This document shows positions 9,513 to 19,409 of a stretch of 64,000 nucleotides of DNA, piece after piece. Under the pieces are notes generated by a model that worked only from the letters and a program-made list of their open reading frames with translations, made no database searches and was not told where the DNA came from. Both the position numbers and the translations under genes were made by a program. The stretch spans positions 52,046,749 through 52,110,748 of the forward strand of contig CM059193.1 of the NCBI GenBank assembly GCA_030323885.1. The letters run 5' to 3'. Position 1 is the first letter of the stretch. The number at the start of each line of letters is the position of its first letter. The stretch is from Branchipolynoe longqiensis (Eukaryota; Annelida; Polychaeta; Phyllodocida; Polynoidae).

Positions 9513-10120
9513 TTATATAGACCGTAGTCTCCGTAAAACATTCATCAATATCCATTGATCTCTTGCTGCTCCTAGCTTATCCGATTCTACCACACAGAAG
9601 TCATCAAAGTAGTTTGCCATGCGGAGGACCCCCTCCCTCGCGGCACACCTCAGGACAAAGTCAGATATTCGAGAAAAGATGTACAGGCTGGACGACAGGC
9701 CCATGCAGAGTCAGTTATCGATAATGTGCTCATAGTCCCCCCCTATGTCCACTCTACCTAGTAGGCCCTGCCTGGGCCTGTCATCCAAGTGGATTGAAAC
9801 TGCCTGGTATTCATCTTTAATGTTGACAGTGCGTAGATGGTCCCCCCGCTCCATTAGATTAGTGACATCATCAACCCCTTTATATGAGAATCTTTTAGCA
9901 ATGTTAGTACAATTATTAACAGATTCGCCATGAGGTCGGCTGCAATCTACTACAGTACGGCCCCCTCCATCGTCCTTGGGTACAACAAACACACTGTGGG
10001 TGCAAAGAGGCTTAATGTCCGACCTGGAAATAATCCCACTGTTGAGTTCTTCCTAAATTTCTCACATAACACCCCTGACTCCCACACAGGCACACGCTTA
10101 GGTATAGTTGCATCATAAGT
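9513..10120 (-). pseudogene. Ngaro A reverse transcriptase, frameshifted
   Basis: The RT lies in several frames: the C-terminal part of 9950-10825 (DYLYITLGVAFGFHVINN), 9711-9992 (MFVVPKDDGGGRTVVDCS, then VNIKDEYQAVSIHLDDR) and 9513-9704 (MGLSSSLYIFSRISDFV, then the active-site box YFDDF). All parts match element C in order. The catalytic DD is kept. Motif A, VIDIQDAYRA in C, reads TVNIKDEYQA here, so its first Asp has become Asn. Confidence 0.8.
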
Positions 10121-10825
10121 CAAAGCACAGTCATTGTTTATAACGTGGAAGCCAAAAGCGACTCCCAGAGTTATGTAAAGATAGTCCTGGTCTACAGTTC
10201 CCCTCATGAATGCCTCAGCAAACCATTGGCAGGGCTTCAGCTCAGGCCTGATTCCTGCCACAAAATGTACACATCCAAAAGTACCTCGGACACAAGCGTC
10301 CGTCACAGAGAAGGTCATAGCATCGCCTTCAATATCCTCCTTAATGCTTACAACGATGCACCCATTGCTATCGTGTTTCACCTCGAGCCTCTCGTCCATG
10401 CAGGCGCCCTCCGGCACCCTCCAGCTACCACAAGAGACAGTTTCACTCGCTGAAATAGGGATGTTAGTACTCACTGTTTCATCGGTCCTCCCCTCACCTG
10501 TGTCCACATTACCCACACAATCGCCTCGATTGCAGTTGTCACTCCATACCACAGGAATCGTACTCGCATCCGTGTCGGTGTGCACTCCCGTCAACGTGTC
10601 GGCCATTGACATGTGATCTGCTCCTACGGTGCTGCACCTGTCGTCGACTGCGCCGCTGACATACGATCCCTCCGTCGGATCGTCTTGGTAAACCAGGCCA
10701 TGGGCCAGATGGCCTGTGACCCAGTTGCGCTGTGCCGCCTCGCTGTCTTCATTGCGTAGTCCTGCCTCAGTTGTTACCGCACTAGGGCCTGGTGATCGGC
10801 CGTGTGCGTTCAATGTTGTAGCCAT
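9950..10825 (-). CDS. Ngaro A spacer ORF leading into RT (291 aa)
   Basis: The open frame begins MATTLNAHGRSPGPS and has an acidic, Thr/Asp-rich middle with no recognised domain. It ends with the N-terminus of the RT region (DYLYITLGVAFGFHVIN, then IPKRVPVWESGVL), which aligns to the start of the pol frame of element C. It probably represents the linker between Gag and RT of the polyprotein. The equivalent region of element B is 39250-40250. It is frameshifted into the rest of RT. Confidence 0.6.
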   Translation of the reverse strand: MATTLNAHGRSPGPSAVTTEAGLRNEDSEAAQRNWVTGHLAHGLVYQDDPTEGSYVSGAVDDRCSTVGADHMSMADTLTGVHTDTDASTIPVVWSDNCNRGDCVGNVDTGEGRTDETVSTNIPISASETVSCGSWRVPEGACMDERLEVKHDSNGCIVVSIKEDIEGDAMTFSVTDACVRGTFGCVHFVAGIRPELKPCQWFAEAFMRGTVDQDYLYITLGVAFGFHVINNDCALTYDATIPKRVPVWESGVLCEKFRKNSTVGLFPGRTLSLFAPTVCLLYPRTMEGAVL

Positions 10826-10877
10826 CCTGTGATCCGTCGAGAGATAGTCCCTACTTCCACCGAGTCATTCCTTGCAC

Positions 10878-11837
10878 TTAAACCTCGCATTTGAAGCAGA
10901 TGCGCACATAACGACACTCCTCCTCAGTGCGTGAACAACCGGCCTCCCCATTCCAAGCATAACACGCTCGGGAGACAGGGTTACCCATAGATCTCAGTGT
11001 CGATCCAGTCTCTTTAGTCCCTGTTCTTTTGCCCCTCTGATTATGCGCACCATAGTGTAGGACACTTTCCTCATCGTTCTTCTTGGCAAAGGCCGCGAAA
11101 CCAGTTAACTCTGCATTTTTTCTCACCGCTAGAGCATAATCAATGTGCGCGGAGTCTTTATAGTAATTATCTCACGCATGGCAGCTCATAATGTGGATGT
11201 GCTCGATGAAGGCATGGTAGTCTGCCTTAGTAAGTTCTTGCAGATCCAAGCACCAAAGTGTCGATGCCACAACTAGTTCATGAATATTTAGTTTCCTGAC
11301 ATTCCTCCCACCCAAAGTGTACCGCTTAAGGGACCACTTACTGCGTCTCCATCGTGAGGCACTGCTGTCGCTCCTCGATCTACGGTGTGACGTTGCATCC
11401 TCCCTCGATCTTCTGGGCGATCGTCCGAAATCCGAGTACCCAGATGTCGGAGCTTCCCATGACAATCTCAACTGGGGTGACTGAGCTTCCATTTTGGTGG
11501 GAACCATCATGCATTCAGATCCGCCATGTTGGATTTTGTGAGCCCTTCGAATTTGGGCCTCCCACTCTGCCCTCAGGTTCAATAGCCGCTCTTCTAGCCT
11601 CCCTAGTTTCAGAGCCCTCTCCAAACTATCGATCTCCTCTTGCGCGCTTCTCTCCTTCTCGATGATCGACAGTTCCGCCATTGTGGAATCACCCAAGCCC
11701 TCCAACTCCTTCGCCATCCTTGCTGCTGTACTCCTAGTAGTCCTCAGTGTCTGTGACTTATTCAACTCCTTATTGCTCACACAGCTCTCCTTATCTCCTT
11801 GGTTGTGCTTTTCCCCGCAATCCGTGTAATAGACCAT
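10878..11837 (-). pseudogene. Ngaro A ORF1 (gag-like)
   Basis: The segment 11172-11837 starts MVYYTDCGEKHNQG, a possible N-terminal zinc-binding motif. It then has a predicted helical, charged stretch (about residues 45-95), an Arg/Ser-rich region, and the signature SKWSLKRY followed by VRKLNIHELV. A frameshift leads to 10878-11126, with GFAAFAKKNDEESVLHYGAH and a CCCH-like finger (CYAWNGEAGCSRTEEE, then CFKC). The same signature occurs in element B (40545-41240) and unit D (17608-18510), which defines the family. Its role is presumed nucleocapsid-like RNA binding. Confidence 0.75.
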
Positions 11838-11879
11838 TGCACAACTGGTGCAATCCTCACACAGTCATAAGATCTTGGC

Positions 11880-12160
11880 GCTCAAAATTCAATCCGGGGC
11901 AAAACTACACACAGACTCTACATAGTCTCCACACACACAAGTACCTTCTCCGCCGGCTTTGTCCTATCTGGGCGAAATGGTCAAATGCATGGTCATATCC
12001 TAAGTTGCTGAGCTGATTTCTCGAATGACAATCCCTAATTCAAAATACGGGACAACACTCTAGAATCTAGATTGTCTCTACACACACATGTACCTCCTCT
12101 GCCAACTGTGTGCGCCATCCAAGATAGCTGACTTGATTTCTCAAACGACGATCATTACAG
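11880..12160. repeat. Degenerate tandem repeat upstream of Ngaro A gag
   Basis: Two related units of about 145 bp share TCTCYACACACACA, a GTACCTYCTCYGCC block, and CTGACTTGATTTCTC-like ends (around 11915-12020 and 12065-12150). They sit directly upstream of ORF1 on the minus strand. They are possibly the promoter region. Element D has a comparable arrangement. Confidence 0.55.
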
Positions 12161-12239
12161 TTCAACATCTGTATATGATACACAGGTTCCACATACATAT
12201 ATATTTAAAGTAGGGCTATGTAACAAGTAAAACACAAAT

Positions 12240-12500
12240 GTGACAGAGCATGGTAGCACTTGTATCCGTTACGGCGAATGAAGTGTATAGTTTGTTGTTG
12301 GCATAATTCCAGTCCGCCAGTATGTACTCACAGTAACGCCTAGTTGGTGACAGGTGGTGACAGTCGCATCTGCACTGCTGCATACGTGACATAGCATGGT
12401 AAAACATGTATAGCCGTTACAGTGACAGTGTGTGTCACGTTACAGTGACAGTGAAAGTTTGTTGTCGGCCTAATTCCAGTCCGCCGGTATGTAGTCCAAG
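12240..12500. repeat. Two-copy degenerate tandem repeat
   Basis: A unit containing CATGGTA, CCGTTAC, GTTTGTTGTTGGC and AATTCCAGTCCGCC appears at 12248-12335 and again at 12396-12500, with an extra GTTACAGTGACAGTG doublet in the second. No coding signal was seen. Confidence 0.5.
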
Positions 12501-12580
12501 AAGCTGGCACGTGACCGCGACAACAACATTTCAGTTTGAAATCTGAGCACCGAATGTATACTGTATAGTGGATAGACCAG

Positions 12581-12768
12581 ACAGGATGGCCGAATGAGTT
12601 AGAGCGTCCGTCTCCCGTGTTGGTAGATCGTGGGGTCGTGGGTTCGAACCCTGGTAGAGTCAAACCAATGACTTAAACATTTATACTTGTTGCTTCCTAG
12701 CCTGGCGCTCGGCATTATATGACCATATATGTTGCTAGGACGTGAAACAACAAACAAACAAAATGTAT
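12581..12768 (+). repeat. SINE-2 copy, internally shortened
   Basis: It starts with a tRNA-like head: box A-like TGGCCGAATGAGTTAGAGCG and box B-like GGGTTCGAACCC. The SINE-2 body follows (CTAGCCTGGCGCTCGGCATTA), then the conserved tail TTGCTAGGACGTGAAACAAC. About 150 bp of the central body seen in other copies is missing. It is not a tRNA gene because no acceptor stem closes the head. Confidence 0.75.
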
Positions 12769-12965
12769 GGTGGATATACCACACAGAGAGAAATCCCACT
12801 CTGCACCCACACCCACACCCACACCCACCTCCAGTGGCCATCCTTGTGTAGACTGCTAAACCAACAACCCATCTGCCTGTGTGTACATTAGAGTAATGGC
12901 TTATATAATGCTATACATCATGATTTGTTCATATTTTTGCTTCTACACATCAACAAATGGATGAT
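12769..12965 (-). repeat. Inverse fragment of the MS element
   Basis: On the minus strand it reads GAACAAATCATGATG, then the ACAGGCAGATGGGTTGTTG block, a GTGGGT array, and GAGATTTCTCTCTGTGTGG. This is the middle of the MS elements at 24906, 46230 and 63335. A plain AT array follows at 12969-13001. Confidence 0.7.
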
Positions 12966-12966
12966 G

Positions 12967-13003
<37 letters not shown>

Positions 13004-13567
13004 CTCTATAATCTATTATGGGAATATAAACAAGGACACTACCCCCTAGCAGTTCTCTCCCTTACTTACTCTATACCCTAATGTCACTGAGCTATTACTA
13101 CCATAGGACTAGGTTAGTTCCTTCATTCTCCACTGCACTGCCACCTGTGAGCAGCTCATGACCGCATGATACCAGCTGCGCCTGGTCACTACCACTACCG
13201 CTCCCTCTCAGCAGGACGGATTTTAATATATATATAATATATATATATGTCTGTGGATGAGGAAAAGCTGCCCCCCCCCCTGTTATCGCACATAATACAT
13301 TAGGGAGTCACCAATTGCTGTTCCAACAGCAACACACAGACCCTTTGTGGGCTGGTTGGTCTTCCATCTTGCTAACATTCTCTTTTATCTTGACAACGAT
13401 TGATGGGTCCTATTTATGAATGCTGTCAAAGTACCCTCCTTTTATCGATATGTCACGTGACATGACAGTAATTGACATAGCGTGTGCCCAAAGGAATATT
13501 CCAGGAGATATTTATCTTATATATATACATCTTTATGTCTCTATGCATTTATATGTATGTATGTATA
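12966..13567. other. AT microsatellites and unassigned sequence
   Basis: An (AT)n run lies at about 12969-13001 and a shorter one at 13225-13250. The rest contains no gene or repeat that I recognise. Confidence 0.6.
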
Positions 13568-13755
13568 CAGTAAAATCTCTAACTGACCACCTCCACAGAT
13601 CGACCACTCCCCTATATCAATCGCTTTATTTGGGTCCCAAACTATCGCCCATCCAATACCATTGTCATGATAAAAAAAATCCTTAAACCGACCACTTCCC
13701 TAAATGGACCAGTGAAAGACGGCCCCTAGTCGGTCGATTTAGAGAGGTTTTACTC
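13568..13755. mobile_element. Tigger/pogo-like MITE, copy 1
   Basis: It has the ends CAGTAAAATCTCT and AGAGGTTTTACTC, flanked by TA on both sides. Internal blocks (GACCACCTCCACAGATCGAC, CCATTGT) match copies at 54912-55105 and 56062-56252. The CAGTAAAACCTCT terminus and TA duplication are those of pogo/Tigger-type elements. It has no coding capacity. Confidence 0.8.
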
Positions 13756-14165
13756 TATATATGGGTCTTTTCATTGTAAATGGGGCCAATGTGTGGCATG
13801 AGGGTTACAAATTAATATTGTGTATTTCTCTATTTCTTTCGCTGAGTAGCCAACTCTTGTCCATATATACACTAGTAATGTGAAGGAAAAGATAGTTTAG
13901 GTTACCATCTTGTCAGAATAACCACAATTAATTGAGTAACTATCCTCAAGTGTGGTTGTAACATATGATTCATTAATAACAACAATTATTTAAGAACATT
14001 TAATGCATGAAACAAATAGTGTTTATGCTATGAGACCCGAAGTATACAACCGCACTATCAAAAAATCTTTAGAGGGAAGTTATATTCTTCCCAATTTTGG
14101 CACCATGGCAACAGAACTTCTATTATTCTCATACAGCTTTGTAGAAAAATGCTGTTACTAGTTCT
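13756..14165. other. No feature recognised
   Basis: AT-rich sequence without open frames, tandem repeats or matches to the other families of this window. Confidence 0.5.
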
Positions 14166-14524
14166 TCATCATCATCATGCTGTCAGTCGTGATGCGACAA
14201 AGACTGCTTTCATTACTTGACAGCCGCTCTCCATTTAGCTCTCTGCTGTGAGAGTGATGTCCATGAGTCGGTCTTAATGTCTCTCAGCTTCAGGTTTCTC
14301 TCAATGGTATCCTTGAACCGGAGACGAGGGCGCCCTCTCTTTCTGTAACCAGAAGACAGTTGAGAGTAGAGGATCTGCTTTGGTAGCCTGTCTGATGACA
14401 TCCTCATGAGGTGTCCAGTCCACCGGAGATTCTTTTAAATCAGAAGATCTTCCATAGAGGGCAGCCCTATCTGTTCGAGTATTTCCTTATTTGTCACTTT
14501 GTCCTCCTTAGCAAGTGTTTTCTA
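14166..14524 (-). pseudogene. 3' fragment of the RTE-like LINE
   Basis: On the minus strand the end of ORF2 reads MRMSSDRLPKQILYSQLSSG and continues to SLSQQRAKWRAAVK, followed by the 3' UTR and an (ATG)n tail at 14166-14177. It matches the end of the LINE at 15301-17487 closely. It is 5'-truncated by the TIR element that starts at 14525, or truncated on insertion. Confidence 0.85.
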
Positions 14525-15129
14525 ATACCCCAGTCACACAAGGCCTGCGTTTGCTAACGATCGATTCGCGACGTCAAAACGTCCTCCTTGCGCCCTCCTT
14601 ATGCCCTGATTGAGTGCTGTTGCCGCGAGGACGCCAACCTCCCGGCATCCATTTCGGGAATTTTGGACGCAAGGAGGTTGCTGCTGCTGCACGTGCAACC
14701 TCCTTGCGTCCTGTTCCGGCGGCGCCATTCAAAATGGTTGGCGCCCTGGCGCCGCCCTGGGTTGGTGAGTTGCCGGCGATCTGGTGGCGATCTGGCACCA
14801 ATCTGGTGCCAATCTGGCGCCAATCTGGCGCCGACCTAGCGGTGCCAAAATATGCAATGCTGCACTCACTGGGTGGTAGGCACTATGGCGCTGCCCTGGG
14901 GCCGCCCTTGCACCGCCCTGGCACCGCCCTGATGCTGCCCTGGTGCCGTCCCGGCCCTGATACGGCGACAGCTGGTGGCGCCCTGGGGCCGATCTGGCGC
15001 CGCCCTGGGGCCGCCCTGGCGCCTACCACGTATTTGAATCAATGTATCAAATGGGACGCTGGGAGGTTGGCGTCCTTTTGGGCGTAAGGAGGTCGGAGGC
15101 GGACGCTGGCTCTCGTGTGACTGGGGTAT
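14525..15129. mobile_element. GC-rich non-autonomous TIR element (605 bp)
   Basis: The ends are perfect 15-bp inverted repeats: ATACCCCAGTCACAC at 14525-14539 and its complement at 15115-15129. If the outer TA is a target duplication, the TIR proper is CCCCAGTCACAC. The interior is very GC-rich and full of CTGGCGCC and CGCCCTGG motifs. Open frames on both strands are low-complexity shadows and not genes. The family is unknown to me. Confidence 0.7.
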
Positions 15130-15300
15130 ATGAAGCTCTGGTATTCCCAGAATAGCATATTCCCTGACATAACAAGGAAGGGACAAGCAGGGTACGCCAT
15201 AGTTACGTCCAGAACCAGTTTAATCACCATGGAATATTAGAAAAAGATACAAAGTTATGCATGCAAGATTGACATTTATTTAAAGCTGCATAGTCCGATG

Positions 15301-17487
15301 GGTGGGGCCATGTATCTTTAGAGCTTCGAGCGGGAGATGGACAGAGCTCTCCCACAATGGGAGGAGAAGGAAAGCCTAACACCAGATGAGGAATGGGCAG
15401 CTTTGCAGCAGGTCGTATACAACACAGCTAAAACATATCTCGGCAAGCCAGACAGAAAACACCAGGACTGGTTTGACCCCCAACAATCAGGAGCTACAGA
15501 AGCTTATGAGCAGAAGAGACCAAGCCCACCAGAGAATGGTGCAGACCAGTAACACTAGATCCACCACTGCAGCATACAAAGATGCCTGCAGATTGCTACA
15601 AAAATGCACCCTTGCATTGAAGTCAGACTGGTGGGAAATGAAGGCAGAGGAGCTGCAGAGAGTTGCAGACAGAAACAACATGAAGGGCTTCTACAGTGGA
15701 CTGAAGGAAGTGTGGGGACCCATGAAGAAGGGACCTGTTCACCTGAAATCAACAGATGGAATGGAGACCTTTTCTGACAGCAAGAGAGTTGTGGAAAGAT
15801 GGAGTGAACACTTCCAGAAGCTACTCAACGTCCCTGGTGACATAGATCACAAAGCTCTGGACACCATCCAGCAGCGCATTACCAAAAGATGCCTCAATGA
15901 GATTCCAACCATGGATGAGATGGCTAGAGCAAACGCCAGCCTGAAAGATGGCAAAGCACCTGGGGGTGATGGAATAACTGCTGAAGTATAGAAACACGGA
16001 GGACTGTACCAACTAATCACCAATGCCTGGGAGGAGGGTTCTGTACCCCAAGCATGGAAGGATGCCAGTATTGTAACCATCTACAAGAAAGGTGATCGAA
16101 CAGACTGTGGGAACTATAGAGGAATCTCTATTCTTTCCATAGCAGGCAAGATCTTCGCCAGGATCCTCCTCAACAGACTATCTATGCACATAACACCTGA
16201 TGTAGTTCCGGAGTCACAGTGTGGCTTCAGAGGTAACCAGAGTACCGTGGATATGATATTTTGTCTCCGACAGCTACAAGAAAAGTGCATTGAGCAGGAC
16301 CGACCACTGTACATGGTATTTGTCGATTTCACTAAGGCGTTTGATATAATTGGGAGGACCGGGCTATGGCAGCTGCTGAGGAAGTATGGATGCCCAGAGA
16401 AGTTCACAACTATGATCGAGGCTCTTCATGCAGGAATGATGGCGAATGTTAGTGTTGGAGGGGAAGTCTCGGAATCGTTCAGGGTTACCAATGGGGTCAA
16501 GCAAGGTTGTGTACTGGCCCCCACGCTCTTCTCCATCTTCCTATCAGCAATGCTCGATGAGGCTTTCCGAGACATGGGGGATGGCATCTATATACAGTCT
16601 AGACAGCGCTGACCTATTCAATGTCGCACACTTCAGAGCAAAGACCAAGACTACTCGGATACTGGTGAGAGAGCTGCTATTCGCAGATGACAGTACACTG
16701 GTTGCCCACTCTGCTGAAGAGATCCAGAAAATAGGGGACGCTTTCTCCGATGCATCAAAGAAGTTTGGCCTGAAGATTAACATCAAGAAGACGGAGGTAC
16801 TGTACCAACCCAACTCTACAAGAACCCGATAGGAGGATATCATGGTTGATGGAAACAAGCTGAACTCTGTTCCAGAATTCACCTACCTCGGAAGCACTAT
16901 ATCAAGTGATGGACGCATTGATGCTGAAATACAGAGGAGGATGGCCAAGGCTAGCACATCTTTCGGCCGACTACCCCAGAGACTCTGGAACAACCACCAT
17001 GTGTCCATGCGGGTCAAAGGCAAGATCTACCATGCAATCGTGCTATCCACCCTACTATACGGAGCCGAGGCCTGGACAGTGTACAGACGACGGGTGAAAA
17101 AGTTTCATGCCTTCATGATGCGACATCTGCGTCCAGCTAACCTGGAAGGACAAAGTGACAAATAAGGAAATACTCGAACGGACGGGGCTGCCCTCTATGG
17201 AGGATCTGCTGATCAAAAAGAATCTCCGGTGGACTGGACACCTCATAAGGATGTCATCAGACAGGCTATGAAAGCAGATCCTCTATTCTTAACTGTCTTC
17301 TGGTTACAGAAAGAGAGGGCGCCCTCATCTCTGGTTCAAGGATACCATCAAGAGAAACCTGAAGCTGAGAGACATTAAGACCAACTCATGGACATCACTC
17401 TCACAGCAGAGAGCTAAATGGAGAGCTGCAGTCAAGTAATGAAAGCAGTCTTTGTCGATCGCAACCTACAGCATGATGATGATGATG
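15301..17487 (+). mobile_element. RTE-like LINE, 5'-truncated, with 9-bp TSD
   Basis: The insert is flanked by AGTCCGATG at 15292-15300 and 17488-17496. It ends in (ATG)n, the kind of short tandem 3' tail seen in RTE-type LINEs. It encodes only RT and the C-terminal region. The endonuclease is missing, as expected of a 5'-truncated copy. Two further fragments of the family lie at 14166-14524 and 27455-27585. Confidence 0.85.
15308..17440 (+). pseudogene. LINE ORF2 remnant: linker, reverse transcriptase, C-terminus
   Basis: Open segments 15386-15991, 16184-16612, 16614-16832 and 16842-17165 read as one RT with stops and shifts between. Visible motifs include KDGKAPGGDGITAEV (motif 1 region), NYRGISILSIAGKIFARIL, motif A FVDFTKAFD, GVKQGCVLAPTLFSIFLSAM, the active site FADD in LLFADDSTLVAHS, and FGLKINIKKTEVLYQPNS. 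The end carries LRWTGHLIRMSSDRL and SLSQQRAKWRAAVK. The catalytic FADD is intact, but stops at 15989, 16612 and 16830 show it is dead. The clade is RTE-like from the (ATG)n tail. A CR1/Jockey-group origin is less likely. Confidence 0.8.
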
Positions 17488-17607
17488 AGTCCGATGAAGC
17501 ATCAAATTTTCAAAATCAAAACAATTATCTAGATCTTATTCTACATATCTAATTTAGGTCGAATGAACATGTCTTCTGGTCGCGAGGCAGCCAGAATCCT
17601 TATTATA

Positions 17608-18510
17608 TCAAAAACAGGGCCTTTTGCCCTCCTTCATATACAATTTCCCAGCCCCACCTCCAGTCTTCCCTTTGCCTGACTTCCCATCTTTCGGAAATTC
17701 CAGAGCATAATATTTGAGAGACAGCTCAGCATTGCCACCTCCGAAAGCCTCAAAGCCATCGTCAACCACCAACTTCCTCACCGCAATATCATATTTCGCA
17801 TGGGCTGCATCCACAAACTGGCTGCTGTTTACCCTACCAGATATGTACCCGACATGTTTTACGAAATTAAGCAAAGAGTCAACTGTCAAGTCCTTCTGCT
17901 TAGCAACCCATGCGCAAGAAGCTTCTACCAGAGCATGAGGATTCAACTTCCTCACATTTTTGTGGTCCTCCGTGAACCTCCGCAGATTCCACTTACTTCG
18001 CTTACGACGTTCCCTACTAGGTGTGTGGCCATCTGACAAACTGGATGAAGAGTACCGGCGATGACGGTGCTTTTGACGGTCAAGTGACCTCGTCCTGCTA
18101 CGTGAAGCCCTGCGCGACGAAGATTCCAACTTCATGCTGATCATGTCCTCCACTAGCGTAGACTTCCTTGACTGCAGCACCGTCACCCTTTTCTTCTTCT
18201 CCAATGCCTTCACCTCCTCCAGGAGTGCCTCCTCGTCCTCAGAGACCTCACTCATGCCGCCATCCCCCACCGACTTACCGGACACCATCGCCTCCGCCGA
18301 CCCGCTTGCCATGGTATGAGAGCGTATAATCCTTTTAGGCACAACCGTGCGCTTCTCATTCACGTGTCCTTTATGAATGGCCCCACACACCCCACAGAAA
18401 CACTGGGACATGGAGCGTGTACCAAGAAATGACTTGGGTGCTGGACGAGCCGAATTGTTTGATGGCCTCAGAAGTACCATTCCAGCAAAAAAATTCAGGA
18501 ATGCCGTCAC
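17608..18510 (-). CDS. Gag-like ORF1 of unit D (300 aa)
   Basis: An intact open frame. The internal Met at 18411 starts MSQCFCGVCGAIHKGH, a CxxC plus His motif like that at the start of the Ngaro A ORF1, and is the likelier start. An acidic helical stretch (SEVSEDEEALLEEVKALEKK) follows. Then come an Arg/Ser-rich region and the family signature SKWNLRRF with VRKLNPHALVEAS. A conserved block (LLNFVKHVGYIS, then DDGFEAFGGGNAELSLKYYA) matches elements A and B. The end is Gly/Lys-rich (KDGKSGKGKTGGGAGKLYM) and lacks the CCCH finger. It is the best preserved ORF1 of the family here. Confidence 0.65.
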   Translation of the reverse strand: MTAFLNFFAGMVLLRPSNNSARPAPKSFLGTRSMSQCFCGVCGAIHKGHVNEKRTVVPKRIIRSHTMASGSAEAMVSGKSVGDGGMSEVSEDEEALLEEVKALEKKKRVTVLQSRKSTLVEDMISMKLESSSRRASRSRTRSLDRQKHRHRRYSSSSLSDGHTPSRERRKRSKWNLRRFTEDHKNVRKLNPHALVEASCAWVAKQKDLTVDSLLNFVKHVGYISGRVNSSQFVDAAHAKYDIAVRKLVVDDGFEAFGGGNAELSLKYYALEFPKDGKSGKGKTGGGAGKLYMKEGKRPCF

Positions 18511-18664
18511 TCCAACCAGCCGTCACACCCACACCGGCACCACCCCGACACCGGCACCGCCGCACATGTCCGACAAACTTTCCCCCGAAAAGTTATAAGT
18601 CAAACCGTCCGGTACACCAACAACCTAGCCAAAACCCAACATGAATGTATTTAAGCAATACTAA

Positions 18665-19150
18665 CACTCAATCCGCTGTTGCTTCCACTACAGCCGAGCT
18701 GTGCCTCGGCCTTGCCTTAATGCCACACCGACACCAGAATAACAACATGTCCGACACACGCCGACAGAACCTTCTGGCAGCCCAGCAACACACAAAATAT
18801 TAACATTAATACAGGCCTTAGAGTTCAGGTTCGTCGTCGCTTCCAATGCAGCTAGGTACGTGCTAGGGTGAAACCGCCGATGTGGCCACAGCGTCGACCT
18901 GGCGAGCACTCATTCCGCCGCCGCTTCCACTACACCGAGGTGTGCCCTGGCCTTGCTTTAACGCCACACCGACACCGGCAGCATAACAACACACGTCGAC
19001 AGAACCTTCTGGCAGCACAACAACACAATAAAATAGTAACATTAATACTGCCCTTAGACTTCAGGTTCGCCATCGCTTCCAATGTAGCCAGGTCTGTCAA
19101 GGCGAAGCCGCCAGTGTCAGTAACAAAAAAAACAAGACGAGCGGGCACCG
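18665..19150. repeat. Two 242-bp tandem repeats upstream of the unit D gag
   Basis: Copies start with CACTCA at 18665 and 18907 and share CCTTCTGGCAGC, ATTAACATTAATAC/AGTAACATTAATAC and TTCAGGTTCGYCRTCGCTTCC. They lie 5' of the ORF on the minus strand. They may carry promoter elements. Confidence 0.75.
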
Positions 19151-19409
19151 ATAAGTGGCTATGGCGCTGGACGGGCAGGCAGTGACGAGCCAAACCAAGC
19201 CCAAGGCAGAAGGGTAACCAGACGCCCCCTGGCGGATTGAACTAGAACCTGCCGATCCAGATGGTGGCACTAGGGCATCTCAACTCTCCCGCCCGAACCA
19301 AAGCATTAACCTGGCGGATCACACCTATCTCTACCAGAGCCCACAACGGCTCCCAACCTGATGCACCCTACACTCGTATATACAAGTATATACGCAGTAT
19401 CTAATTTAG

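Larger units (their letters stand above)
7810..12160 (-). mobile_element. Ngaro-type YR retrotransposon A, decayed
   Basis: On the minus strand the order is 5' tandem repeats, gag-like ORF1 with a CCCH-type finger, RT, RNase H, truncated YR and split direct repeats. There is no methyltransferase domain between RNase H and YR, and the direct repeats are split. Both fit Ngaro and not DIRS1. The element carries frameshifts in ORF1 and RT and has lost the catalytic half of YR. The right-hand limit is placed after the 5' tandem repeats and is approximate. Confidence 0.75.
17558..19397 (-). mobile_element. Unit D: gag-only YR-retroelement-like insertion
   Basis: This 1.84-kb insert in an X repeat is flanked by TATCTAATTTAG at 17546-17557 and 19398-19409. 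It holds a gag-like ORF of the Ngaro A/B family on the minus strand and two 242-bp tandem repeats upstream of that ORF. It contains no RT, RNase H or YR. It could be a non-autonomous derivative mobilised in trans, or a truncated copy. Direct repeats of 12 bp are not expected from YR integration, which leaves the mechanism open. Confidence 0.55.

Noticed and set aside
12584..12660. Apparent tRNA gene with box A and box B
   Set aside because: It is the head of a SINE-2. The sequence runs on into the SINE body without a closing acceptor stem, and the same head is found in many copies.
14599..15087. Several Pro/Gly/Ala-rich frames in the GC-rich TIR element
   Set aside because: They occur in all frames on both strands and follow the CTGGCGCC motif, so they are compositional.
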